From the NCBI GenBank assembly GCA_002451015.1, contig DKBB01000248.1, forward strand, positions 13,876-26,884: DNA of 13,009 nt. The letters are read 5' to 3'. Source of the stretch: Acidobacteria bacterium UBA6911. Its GTDB lineage: Bacteria > Acidobacteriota > UBA6911. A program made the translations under genes and the position numbers. This document shows, in pieces, positions 6,773 to 13,009 of this stretch (the stretch's first letter is position 1; every line of letters starts with the position of its first letter). Under the pieces are notes generated by a model. That model was not told the origin of the DNA, did no database searches, and saw nothing but the letters and a program-made list of their open reading frames with translations.

Positions 6773-6800
6773 GTCTGTAATGCAGAACGGACTTTTTTTT
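6773..6800 (+). terminator. Intrinsic terminator in the mgtE upstream region, possible attenuator
   Basis: GTCTGT (6773-6778) pairs with ACGGAC (6787-6792), including one G:U pair, around an 8-base loop and is followed at once by eight T (6793-6800). It reads on the plus strand, towards mgtE. No plus-strand gene precedes it, since the MgtC gene runs the other way. It therefore would end either a short leader RNA of mgtE or an independent small RNA. I do not recognise a known Mg2+ riboswitch such as the M-box in front of it. Confidence 0.5.
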
Positions 6801-6908
6801 CAGTACGCGCTTTTCTGGGATAAAAAAACATCAATCGAATTTGGCGGGAACGATTCATTCGGGTATGTATCATTAATTCAGTCATGTGTTAGGGAAACCT
6901 GTGCCACA

Positions 6909-6921
6909 CCTCCATGGGAGG
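6909..6921 (+). promoter_or_regulatory. mgtE Shine-Dalgarno within a hairpin; decides the start codon
   Basis: CCTCC (6909-6913) is perfectly complementary to GGAGG (6917-6921), with the triplet ATG as the loop. GGAGG is the only good Shine-Dalgarno near the mgtE 5' end and lies seven bases before TTG 6929, so it serves TTG 6929 and not the upstream ATG 6914. The hairpin would hide it when folded. Confidence 0.5.
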
Positions 6922-8299
6922 GCTTGTTTTGCCCAGAGAAAATAATTTTGAAAATAAATTCGAAGAATCTCAGACGAAGATAAAGGAGCTTATCCAGCAG
7001 CGTCGATGGGGAGAATTGCGCGGATATCTCTCGGAATGGCGCGCACCCGATATCGCGGATGTTATGATCGATCTCGACAAGGCTGAACGAATTCTACTTT
7101 TCCGAATACTGCAAAGGCCTGTATCTTCAGAAGTATTTGCATACCTTGAGCCGTTGCACAAGGATGCCCTGTTGAAAGATCTTAGCGATGAGGAATCGAG
7201 CCGCCTGCTGCATGATTTAACACCTGATGACCGCACGGATTATCTGGAAGAGCTTCCTGGACAGGCTGTCCAGCGATCACTGAATCTTCTAAGCCCGGAA
7301 GATTTAAGAGAGGCTCAAATCTTGCTGGGTTATCCCGAGGACAGCGTCGGTAGGTTGATGACGCCGGACTACGTGGCCGTCCGCCCGGAATGGACGGTAG
7401 GGCAGGCGCTTACCCATATCCGGAACCGGGGAAGGGACAGTGAAACGATTAATGTCATTTACGTCACCGACAGTTCCTGGAAACTGCTGGATGTGCTCGA
7501 TCTTCGGCGATTCATCCTGGAAGAATCCACGGTTACGGTCGACACGATTATGGATTATTCTTTCATCAGCATTCCCGTAACGGAGGATCGGGAAGAAGCC
7601 GTTCGGATGATGCAACACTACGATCTCATCGCGTTGCCCGTTGTCGATTCCGAGGGGATCCTGCTGGGCATTGTGACGGTGGACGACGCCCTCGATGTTG
7701 TCCAGGAAGAAATAACCGAAGATTTTCAAAAGACCGCGGCCGTTGAGCCTTTGAAGATGAGCTACCGGGAATCCGGCATCTGGTCTTTGTATTCGAAGCG
7801 GATCGTATGGCTTTGCGTGTTTCTTGTAATCAATCTTCTTACCGCCGGAATCATCGCCGCACACGAAGAAGTGCTCCGCGCCGCTATCACACTGGCGATG
7901 TTTATCCCGCTCCTGGGCGCCTGCGGGGGGAATACGGGAGCTCAGTCCTCAACCCTGATCGTGCGCGCCCTGGCCATAGGGGATGTGCGGGTGAATCAAT
8001 GGCTGTCCAGTGTTGGAAGGGAACTGGTAATCGGCTTCCTTTTGGGCCTCACTATGGGAGCAGCGGGATGGATGATGGGCTTCTTTTCCGGCGGGAAGGA
8101 AATTGCCGCAGTAATATTCAGCGCTATGCTGTGCATCGTCCTTGTTTCGAATATTATCGGCGTTATCGTTCCTTTTACGCTCCTCAAACTTAAATTCGAT
8201 CCGGCGGTTGCCAGCAGCCCCCTGATCACCTCTATTGCCGACGTGGTCGGTCTGCTCATTTATTTTTCGATAGCTTCACTGCTGTTGAAGGCGGGTTGA
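6914..8299 (+). CDS. mgtE: Magnesium transporter MgtE
   Basis: A 461-residue inner-membrane Mg2+ channel with full family layout: an alpha-helical N domain (about 20-135), two CBS modules (about 140-200 and 205-265) that sense cytosolic Mg2+, a connecting helix, and five membrane helices (about 290-460). Signature GGNTGAQSS is at 338-346. The SSPLITSIADVVGL segment near the C-terminus contains Asp443, corresponding to the pore aspartate of the Thermus protein. Coordinates here use the first ATG. However, GGAGG with 7-base spacing favours initiation at TTG 6929, which gives a 456-residue protein and loses nothing conserved. The gene is divergent from the MgtC/DUF4010 gene and followed by its own terminator overlapping the stop codon. 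Intact, with no missing key residues. Confidence 0.95.
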   Translation: MGGLVLPRENNFENKFEESQTKIKELIQQRRWGELRGYLSEWRAPDIADVMIDLDKAERILLFRILQRPVSSEVFAYLEPLHKDALLKDLSDEESSRLLHDLTPDDRTDYLEELPGQAVQRSLNLLSPEDLREAQILLGYPEDSVGRLMTPDYVAVRPEWTVGQALTHIRNRGRDSETINVIYVTDSSWKLLDVLDLRRFILEESTVTVDTIMDYSFISIPVTEDREEAVRMMQHYDLIALPVVDSEGILLGIVTVDDALDVVQEEITEDFQKTAAVEPLKMSYRESGIWSLYSKRIVWLCVFLVINLLTAGIIAAHEEVLRAAITLAMFIPLLGACGGNTGAQSSTLIVRALAIGDVRVNQWLSSVGRELVIGFLLGLTMGAAGWMMGFFSGGKEIAAVIFSAMLCIVLVSNIIGVIVPFTLLKLKFDPAVASSPLITSIADVVGLLIYFSIASLLLKAG

Positions 8300-8326
8300 A
8301 GCGCATCTGCTGGGCCTTCAATTTTT
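8296..8326 (+). terminator. mgtE: Intrinsic terminator of mgtE, overlapping its stop codon
   Basis: TTGAAG (8296-8301) pairs with CTTCAA (8316-8321). Two further G:C pairs form inside across a one-base bulge, and the stem is followed directly by TTTTT (8322-8326). The 5' arm includes the TGA stop codon of mgtE, so translation through to the stop would compete with folding. Confidence 0.55.
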
Positions 8327-8381
8327 ATCACCGGAACAATACGGTCCGATTCTGGTAAAATTGGAATTCCTGCCGGAAAAT

Positions 8382-8412
8382 TTGACTCGGTATGGATCGG
8401 GATCCGAGTCAA
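8382..8412 (+). repeat. Perfect 9-bp hairpin upstream of the PIG-L gene
   Basis: TTGACTCGG (8382-8390) and CCGAGTCAA (8404-8412) form a perfect 9-bp stem around a 13-base loop, ending 47 bases before the PIG-L start codon. No T run follows. It may be a 5' leader structure of the downstream gene or a back-up terminator for mgtE. Confidence 0.5.
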
Positions 8413-8459
8413 TCCGGAAGTGGATTACGTTCTTGAATTGTTTTTAATAGAGGTCGGCC

Positions 8460-9134
8460 ATGAAGGAATTGATGTGTTTCGGCGCCCATGCGGACGACAT
8501 CGAGTTCGGGTGCATGGGAACGGTGATCAAACATTTAAAGGACGGCTGGAGCGCCCGCTTCGTAATTCTTACCAATGGGGAAAACGGCTTTAAAATGGGC
8601 CGGGTGTCCCCGGAGGAGCGTGTGCGGATCCGCAAGGAGGAGCAACTGGAAGTCGGCCGAAGACTAGGGGTCGAGGAAATAATCTTTCTGGATTACCCCG
8701 ACGGCTTTTTGGAATACAGGGAGGATATGCGGCGCCGCATTGCCGGGATTTTAAAACAGCGCCGCCCACAAAAAGTATTCTCCTTCGATCCGGCCAACAG
8801 GGAATACGACAATCTCAACCTCTTTCACAGGGATCACCGTGTTGCGGCAGAAGTTGTATTCGACGCGTGCTTCGCAGCGAAAAATCTCTGGATGTATCCG
8901 GGAGAGGCGCATCGCGTTGAGGAAATCTATTTCTTCGGAAGCCACAAACCCGACTGCTTCATTGATATAGGCGATGTCATCGACTCCAAACTCGAACTAC
9001 TCGCGTGCCACAAATCGCAGTTCCCGGATTTTAGTAAGGTGGAGAAATTCGTCCGGAAAAAAATGTCCAAAATACATGACGCCTATGAATTCTCAGAGGG
9101 CTTCCGCGTCCTGCGGGTGGAACAGATGACCTGA
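8460..9134 (+). CDS. PIG-L/LmbE family deacetylase
   Basis: A 224-residue cytosolic protein of the zinc-dependent PIG-L/LmbE deacetylase family. The metal-binding motif at residues 9-13 is AHADD (family norm AHPDD), giving ligands His10 and Asp13, with Asp12 as the general base. The second motif HRDH (123-126) supplies His126. Conserved TNGENG at 38-43, RKEEQLEVGRRLGV at 58-70 and LDYPDG at 77-82 fit the family. Members remove acetyl groups from N-acetylglucosamine-type sugars, as in mycothiol, bacillithiol, GPI-anchor precursor or antibiotic pathways. Nothing in the neighbourhood picks one, so the substrate is open. ATG is supported by GAGG with 6-base spacing. It is a single gene after the mgtE terminator; no partner glycosyltransferase is visible. 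Confidence 0.9.
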   Translation: MKELMCFGAHADDIEFGCMGTVIKHLKDGWSARFVILTNGENGFKMGRVSPEERVRIRKEEQLEVGRRLGVEEIIFLDYPDGFLEYREDMRRRIAGILKQRRPQKVFSFDPANREYDNLNLFHRDHRVAAEVVFDACFAAKNLWMYPGEAHRVEEIYFFGSHKPDCFIDIGDVIDSKLELLACHKSQFPDFSKVEKFVRKKMSKIHDAYEFSEGFRVLRVEQMT

Positions 9135-9306
9135 CAGTGCGGCGCCGCCATGGTTTTTCCCCAGGCAGGCACAGGCTCTGAACTTCTCTCCTGATTTAGT
9201 GCCTTTCTGTTTCCGGTTCCCGATGGAGGAACCGTTAGCAGAGCTCAAAAAATGAACTTTTCCAAAAATCCCGTTGTTTCCCCTGAACGTACAAACGTGA
9301 ATTTTG
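9135..9306. other. Spacer between PIG-L gene and gene remnant
   Basis: No gene. GGTTCC (9215-9220) and GGAACC (9228-9233) form a 6-bp hairpin with a 7-base loop. It lies 74 bases beyond the stop of the minus-strand remnant and may have been its terminator, though there is no T run. GCGGCGCCGC (9139-9148) is a 10-bp palindrome just after the PIG-L stop, followed by ATGGTTTTT; the arms leave too little loop for a convincing terminator. Confidence 0.35.
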
Positions 9307-9501
9307 TTATCGCTTGTCATGGGGGACAGTCACGGTAGCAGAGGCTGTGGCTTGATTCCCCAATGAATTCGCGACCCGGTAGGTCTGCGCATATATCCGT
9401 TCGTTACCCTTTGCGCCTCTTTCAGCCCTCAGCGGTATCTTTCCGTTGCCGTCGATTTGAATATCGTCGGGCGTGTGCCCGTCTCGGGTGGTGGGGAGCC
9501 G
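9307..9501 (-). pseudogene. Remnant: C-terminal end of an Ig-like exported protein
   Basis: On the minus strand, 65 codons are open from a TAA at 9502-9504 to a TAA at 9307-9309, with no start codon near the 5' end and no Shine-Dalgarno. The translation reads like the end of an Ig-like/HYR domain of a secreted repeat protein: IQIDGNGKIPLRAER, then IYAQTYRVANSLGNQATASA, and the terminal TVTVPHDKR. Endings of the form VTVPHD are common at the C-termini of such exported proteins. The rest of the domain and gene is missing: its 5' edge abuts the M23 peptidase stop codon five bases away. I read it as a leftover of a deleted gene. It is not a read-through extension of the peptidase, because it is in another frame and two stops intervene. 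Confidence 0.6.
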
Positions 9502-9506
9502 TTACT

Positions 9507-10451
9507 TTATTTCTGCCGTGATTTTCCGAGAACGGTCAGTAGTGAGACCGGATCGACGCGGCTGATACGCAGTCGAACTGTCCAGTGCAGATGCGGACCC
9601 GTAACACGCCCCGTGGCGCCGACTTTGCCGACGATATTCCCGGTTTCGACACGATCCCCCTCCTTGACCGTTATGGCCGACATGTGCCCCAGGTAGGAAT
9701 AAAGACCCTGGCCGTGATCGAGGATGACCGTTTTACCGGTATAGTAAAGGTCACCGGTCCATACGACCCGCCCCGAATTGGGTGCGCGGATGGGAGTGCC
9801 TACCGCTCCACGGAAATCGGTTCCGGAATGGGAACTGCGCGGTTGTCCGTTAAAAACGGTGCGTTTGCCGAACGCACTGATCACCTCTCCGGGGACGGGT
9901 GCCTGGAAGGAGCCGTGCCAGAGTTTCTCCGCCGTGATCGCTGTGAAGATCGAATCGACCAGTTCCCGTTCTTTTCGGATCCTGTCCAGGACATCAGCCG
10001 GTGGCGAGACGTATTTGGGTTCTACGGTCAGGCTGCGGGATGGAAATTCCTTGGGCAGGACGTTCAGTGTGCCTTGAGTGCTAACAGGGGCGCCGTCCGT
10101 TCCGGCACCCTCCAGTTTAAACCCGTATTTGCCCGGTTTGGTATCACGGTCGATTCCGACGAGGCAGGTCCATAAAAGTCCTTCGTTTTCAGTGAAAGCG
10201 GGGAAACTGCGTTCGAATGCGGATATCTCCATGTTTCTCATGGGACGCGAACTCCGGATTTCGAACACAACGACCTCTCCCGGTTGCAGCGAACGCTCCT
10301 GATGGGTGAATAGGAGAGCGTTATTCTGTGCTGCGGCCGTTGCCGTTAATGCGAAAAATACCGGCAGCAGAAATCGCAGATTTAAGGCTTGACGGAAACA
10401 GAAGCGTGGCAAAAAACAAGTGCTTGAATCAGGTATTCTATGCATGGGCAT
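9507..10451 (-). CDS. Exported M23-family peptidase (LytM domain)
   Basis: A 314-residue exported zinc endopeptidase. The start at ATG 10451 is chosen because GAGG lies eight bases upstream. A longer reading from TTG 10481 has no such support. The N-terminus has a long basic part, a hydrophobic core (about 25-41) and cleavage at TAAA/QNN. An Ig-like beta domain spans roughly residues 45-132, followed by a linker helix, then the LytM domain from about 205 to 305. Zinc ligands and catalytic residues are visible: His208 and Asp212 in HSGTDF, His256 in YLGHMS, and His287 and His289 in HLHW. M23 enzymes cut peptidoglycan cross-bridges or stems, or activate amidases. With all metal ligands present this one is probably active in the periplasm. 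It is followed by a foreign-looking remnant. Confidence 0.92.
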   Translation of the reverse strand: MPMHRIPDSSTCFLPRFCFRQALNLRFLLPVFFALTATAAAQNNALLFTHQERSLQPGEVVVFEIRSSRPMRNMEISAFERSFPAFTENEGLLWTCLVGIDRDTKPGKYGFKLEGAGTDGAPVSTQGTLNVLPKEFPSRSLTVEPKYVSPPADVLDRIRKERELVDSIFTAITAEKLWHGSFQAPVPGEVISAFGKRTVFNGQPRSSHSGTDFRGAVGTPIRAPNSGRVVWTGDLYYTGKTVILDHGQGLYSYLGHMSAITVKEGDRVETGNIVGKVGATGRVTGPHLHWTVRLRISRVDPVSLLTVLGKSRQK

Positions 10452-10738
10452 AATTGTAACCTCTATTGCGGGGTAGATCAAAATACTGCCCGATTCTTTT
10501 TCAATAAACGGAGGGAAATCAGATTCTTTGTGCTCTTTATCTTTTGCAGCGTTATATTAAATAAAATGATTTGGAACCGGTATTTTTCACATAAGGCAAA
10601 GATCGGGTCTTAATTGCAATTTCAGCAATAATTTATCCCGGATTCCATGCATTCTGGATTCGTTGCACGGAACAGGATTTTTGGATTCCGGCTTCTAAAT
10701 GAAAAAAAAGATTGCGATGCGGTCTATAAGGAGGAAAA

Positions 10739-11404
10739 ATGAGAAAATACAGAGTTTGTTTCAATATACTGGCTCTTTGTTTGGTGTTATGCCTGACGGC
10801 TACCATCCCGCAGCATCTATGCGCACAAGAAAATGATGGAATTGAGCTCTACAAAGCCGGAGAATATACCAAGGCGGAGTCAAAATTGAAAGAAACCCTG
10901 AGAGAGGAGCCCGGGAATACCACGCTGCGCTATTACCTGGGGCTTTCTCTGATGTATCAGGGGAGTTTACAGGAAGCGCTTGAGGAGCTGAAGACCGCCA
11001 AAAGCGAACAGAAAAAAGCCAGCCAGCGGTCCCGCCCGGCTGTTCCGAGTGTGTACCAGATAGATCTTGCACTGGCACAGGCCCATATCGGTCTGAACCA
11101 GTTTGATGAGGCCTGGCCGAAACTGGAATCCGCAAGAAATGAAGATCCCGATTCTTCGGACGTTTTCCTCTTTCGAGGCGTTTATTACTACAAACAGAAG
11201 GACTATAAGAAGGCGATTGAAGCGCTGGAAAAATCCATCAGCCTGGATGCCCAAAAAGCCTATGCCTATTATTATGTAGGGATGGCTTATTCCGAGACCC
11301 AGGACGTGCAAAAAATGCTTGAAGCTTTCAAAATATTTTTACAGCTTGCTCCCGATGCGCCGGAAGCTCCAGATGTCAAAAAAAAGTACGATGCCGCCTG
11401 TTAA
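10739..11404 (+). CDS. Exported tetratricopeptide-repeat protein
   Basis: A 221-residue exported protein. Residues 1-29 form a signal peptide (hydrophobic core ILALCLVLCLTATI) with cleavage after HLCA before QEN. The remainder is almost wholly TPR: repeats at about 34-60, 62-90, 106-138, 141-171 and 174-206, with the usual pattern such as GIELYKAGEYTKAESKLK and AYYYVGMAYSETQD. A basic linker at 88-101 splits the second and third repeats. TPR arrays mediate protein-protein contacts, so a periplasmic scaffold or assembly role is likely, but no partner can be named from this context. The Shine-Dalgarno is perfect (AAGGAGG, four bases before the ATG), suggesting strong translation. It is divergent from the M23 peptidase gene across 287 bases, so the two could share regulation. 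Confidence 0.88.
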   Translation: MRKYRVCFNILALCLVLCLTATIPQHLCAQENDGIELYKAGEYTKAESKLKETLREEPGNTTLRYYLGLSLMYQGSLQEALEELKTAKSEQKKASQRSRPAVPSVYQIDLALAQAHIGLNQFDEAWPKLESARNEDPDSSDVFLFRGVYYYKQKDYKKAIEALEKSISLDAQKAYAYYYVGMAYSETQDVQKMLEAFKIFLQLAPDAPEAPDVKKKYDAAC

Positions 11405-11582
11405 GTCCGGTATGTAAGGCCGGGATCTGTTAGAATAAGCATTGAAGGAGCGGCCGAAATAAAAACCGGCTGCCTCAACCGGGCTTATAATGCAATCGGA
11501 AGCTATCCTGAGTTTTAAACTTTGAAGCTGAATTTGGAATGTGGACAAAAGTGAAGTGTCTATACGGGAGAATAAAGTAACA

Positions 11583-11858
11583 ATGGCCAATAAAATTGTG
11601 AGTAAAAAAAAGGCTGTCGTTCCAAATCCCGATTCCATTTCGGAAGACGGGTATAAAGCGAAACCGGCCGCAGCAAAGAGGCGACCGAATCGCAAAACCG
11701 GCGTCGAGGATTTATCCTCTACCTGCATCCATGAAAAAGTTGCGCTGCTGGCCTATAGCTACTGGGAAAAGAGGGGAAGGCAGGGCGGCACTCCTGAAGA
11801 AGACTGGTATCGCGCCGAGAAGGAAGTGCGGGCACACGTTTTTTACAGGAATGCCTGA
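11583..11858 (+). CDS. DUF2934 domain protein
   Basis: A 91-residue protein with a lysine- and arginine-rich, low-complexity N-terminal tail (1-45) and a DUF2934 domain at 49-83: an IHEKVALLAYSYWEKRGR helix followed by GGTPEEDWYRAEKEV, which is the diagnostic pattern of that family. The function of DUF2934 is unknown; such proteins are often encoded in multiple copies near stress or regulatory genes. I choose ATG 11583, with GGGAG 12 bases upstream, over GTG 11541, which has no Shine-Dalgarno. The basic tail could bind nucleic acid, but this is only a compositional impression. It lies 178 bases after the TPR gene on the same strand. Confidence 0.8.
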   Translation: MANKIVSKKKAVVPNPDSISEDGYKAKPAAAKRRPNRKTGVEDLSSTCIHEKVALLAYSYWEKRGRQGGTPEEDWYRAEKEVRAHVFYRNA

Positions 11859-11968
11859 CGAACAAATCCGTGCACGAATGAATGTAAGACCTTGACAATG
11901 CGTGATGGGGATTCCTAAAGCTTGCAGGGATTGTTTTTATCGGGCTTCTGCAGGTGACGCTTGCAAGG

Positions 11969-11993
11969 AAAAAGTACGCCCGTATGCCCGGGC
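11969..11993 (-). terminator. Intrinsic terminator of the aspartate kinase gene
   Basis: On the minus strand GCCCG (11993-11989) pairs with CGGGC (11982-11978) around a 6-base loop, then GTAC and five T (11973-11969). It starts eight bases after the aspartate kinase stop codon. Confidence 0.6.
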
Positions 11994-12001
11994 AGTGTAA
12001 A

Positions 12002-13009
12002 TCATACCTCCTGGAATGCATCATGGATAGCCTGTACTGCATTGGGCGCGTCCTCCTGCTCCACAACCAGTGAAATATTCAATTCTGACGATCCCTGGGC
12101 GATCGCGACGACATTCACGCCCGCAGCGGCCAGTGCGGAAAAGGCTTTGCCCGCGATGCCCCGCGTTCCTTTCATTCTCTCTCCGACAACGGCGATGATG
12201 GAAACACCGGTCTGAAGTTTGACATCGTCGATATTTTTTGCGGAAATATCGGCCTTGAATTCGCCCCGAAGCGCTTCAACAGCATTTGCACTGTCCTTCC
12301 TTGGAATCACGATGCAGACGTTATGCTCCGACGAAGCCTGGGATATCATCATGACATTCACTTTAATACGGGCGAGCGTGGTGAAGATCCTGGCAGAAAC
12401 TCCCGGTACTCCAAGCATTCCGTTCCCCTCGATGGCGACCAGGCTCAGGTTGTCAATCGAGGTCACATTCTTTACAGTCTGTTTCGTCTCAGGTGCGGAT
12501 GATGAAATTAACGTTCCCGGATGAGTGGGATTGAACGTATTCTTTATTCGGATGGGAATGTTGTGTTCTATGGCAGGCAGCATGGTTTTGGGATGGATAA
12601 CCTTGGCGCCGAAATAGGACATTTCCGCCGCTTCGCGATAGGATATGGCCTCAAGCACTCTGGCTCCCTTTACATAACGGGGGTCCGCGGTCATAACCCC
12701 GTCGACATCGGTCCAGATCCAGATTTCGGAACTGCCTGTCGCCGCCCCGACGATCGAAGCGGTATAGTCCGAGCCGCTGCGTCCCAGTGTCGTTGTCAGA
12801 CCTGTCTCCGTGCTACCGATGAAACCCGTGATGACCGGGACGATATTCCGGTCGACAAGGGGAAGGACTGTTTCGCGTATATGCGCGTCCGTGACCTGGA
12901 AGTCGACAACCGCTTCTCCGAAATGGCCGTCCGTACGGATAACCTTGCGGCTGTCTATGAATTCAGCGGGAACGCCATTGTCGTTTAATACAGCCGCAAT
13001 TTGCAGGCA
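12002..13009 (-). CDS. Aspartate kinase, C-terminal 335 residues (5' end beyond window)
   Basis: The frame is open from the window edge to TGA at 12002, so the gene is partial and its start is not visible. The kinase part shows FIGSTETGLTTTLGRSGSDY, the TDVDGVMTADPR loop and GAKVIHPKTM, all signatures of aspartokinase. Two ACT domains follow, with GNGMLGVPGVSARIF and ISQASSEHNVCIVIP in the first; these bind feedback effectors such as lysine or threonine. The enzyme makes aspartyl phosphate, the first step to lysine, threonine and methionine. The ACT sequence style resembles the ThrA/MetL kinase group, but the protein stops right after the second ACT domain, so there is no fused homoserine dehydrogenase. 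The apparent internal ATG at 12694 is not the start, because conserved kinase motifs lie upstream of it. Its own terminator follows. Confidence 0.95.
   Translation of the reverse strand, partial: CLQIAAVLNDNGVPAEFIDSRKVIRTDGHFGEAVVDFQVTDAHIRETVLPLVDRNIVPVITGFIGSTETGLTTTLGRSGSDYTASIVGAATGSSEIWIWTDVDGVMTADPRYVKGARVLEAISYREAAEMSYFGAKVIHPKTMLPAIEHNIPIRIKNTFNPTHPGTLISSSAPETKQTVKNVTSIDNLSLVAIEGNGMLGVPGVSARIFTTLARIKVNVMMISQASSEHNVCIVIPRKDSANAVEALRGEFKADISAKNIDDVKLQTGVSIIAVVGERMKGTRGIAGKAFSALAAAGVNVVAIAQGSSELNISLVVEQEDAPNAVQAIHDAFQEV

Noticed and set aside
6623..6913. M-box (ykoK) Mg2+ riboswitch upstream of mgtE
   Set aside because: The spacer is long enough, but I could not recognise the conserved M-box core; only a terminator and a Shine-Dalgarno hairpin are visible.
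7304..7864. Minus-strand open frame of 186 codons
   Set aside because: It is antisense to the CBS region of mgtE and its histidine- and arginine-rich translation is not protein-like.
9585..10175. Plus-strand open frame of 196 codons
   Set aside because: It is antisense to the M23 peptidase, whose catalytic motifs show clearly which strand is coding.
11405..11582. Terminator after the TPR gene
   Set aside because: CCGG-based pairs occur after the stop codon, but the stems are only four base pairs and no T run follows on the plus strand.
12521..12988. Plus-strand open frame of 155 codons at the right end
   Set aside because: It is antisense to the conserved aspartate kinase core, which reads without interruption on the minus strand.

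Overview
The window looks like an ordinary chromosomal stretch of a mid-GC Gram-negative bacterium. The gene set (GcvT-type FAD oxidoreductase, MgtC/DUF4010, MgtE, PIG-L deacetylase, DUF2934, exported M23 peptidase, exported TPR protein) and an FNR/Dnr-like operator would fit Desulfobacterota or a related anaerobic or microaerophilic lineage. That placement is an inference from gene families, not from a marker gene. I see no intact mobile element, CRISPR array, phage module or defence system.

Layout. (1) 1-50 is the 3' part of an initiator tRNA, followed by a short hairpin and a gene-poor spacer with small repeats. (2) 421-3938, minus strand: an 821-residue dimethylglycine/sarcosine dehydrogenase-like flavoprotein, and upstream of it a SAM methyltransferase resembling glycine/sarcosine N-methyltransferases. 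Together they suggest N-methyl-glycine chemistry. (3) 3939-5371 is visibly AT-richer. It holds one exported orphan protein (4393-5004, minus) behind what reads as a class II FNR-type promoter, and a convergent very short gene (4326-4430, plus) with a full promoter, Shine-Dalgarno and signal peptide but almost no body. (4) 5372-8299 is a divergent pair of Mg-associated membrane proteins, MgtC/SapB-DUF4010 (minus) and the MgtE Mg2+ channel (plus). The 291-bp spacer carries an intrinsic terminator facing mgtE, and the mgtE Shine-Dalgarno sits in a small hairpin. (5) 8460-11858: PIG-L deacetylase (plus), a decayed 64-codon tail of an Ig-like exported protein (minus), M23 peptidase (minus), exported TPR protein (plus) and a DUF2934 protein (plus). 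(6) 12002-13009, minus: the C-terminal 335 residues of an aspartate kinase with two ACT domains, cut by the window end.

Most genes are single transcription units facing different ways. The likeliest functional links are the methyltransferase with the demethylating-type oxidoreductase, and MgtC with MgtE. The least explained parts are the regulatory spacers (FNR-like promoter, mgtE leader) and the two gene remnants. I do not see a convincing new multi-gene system.
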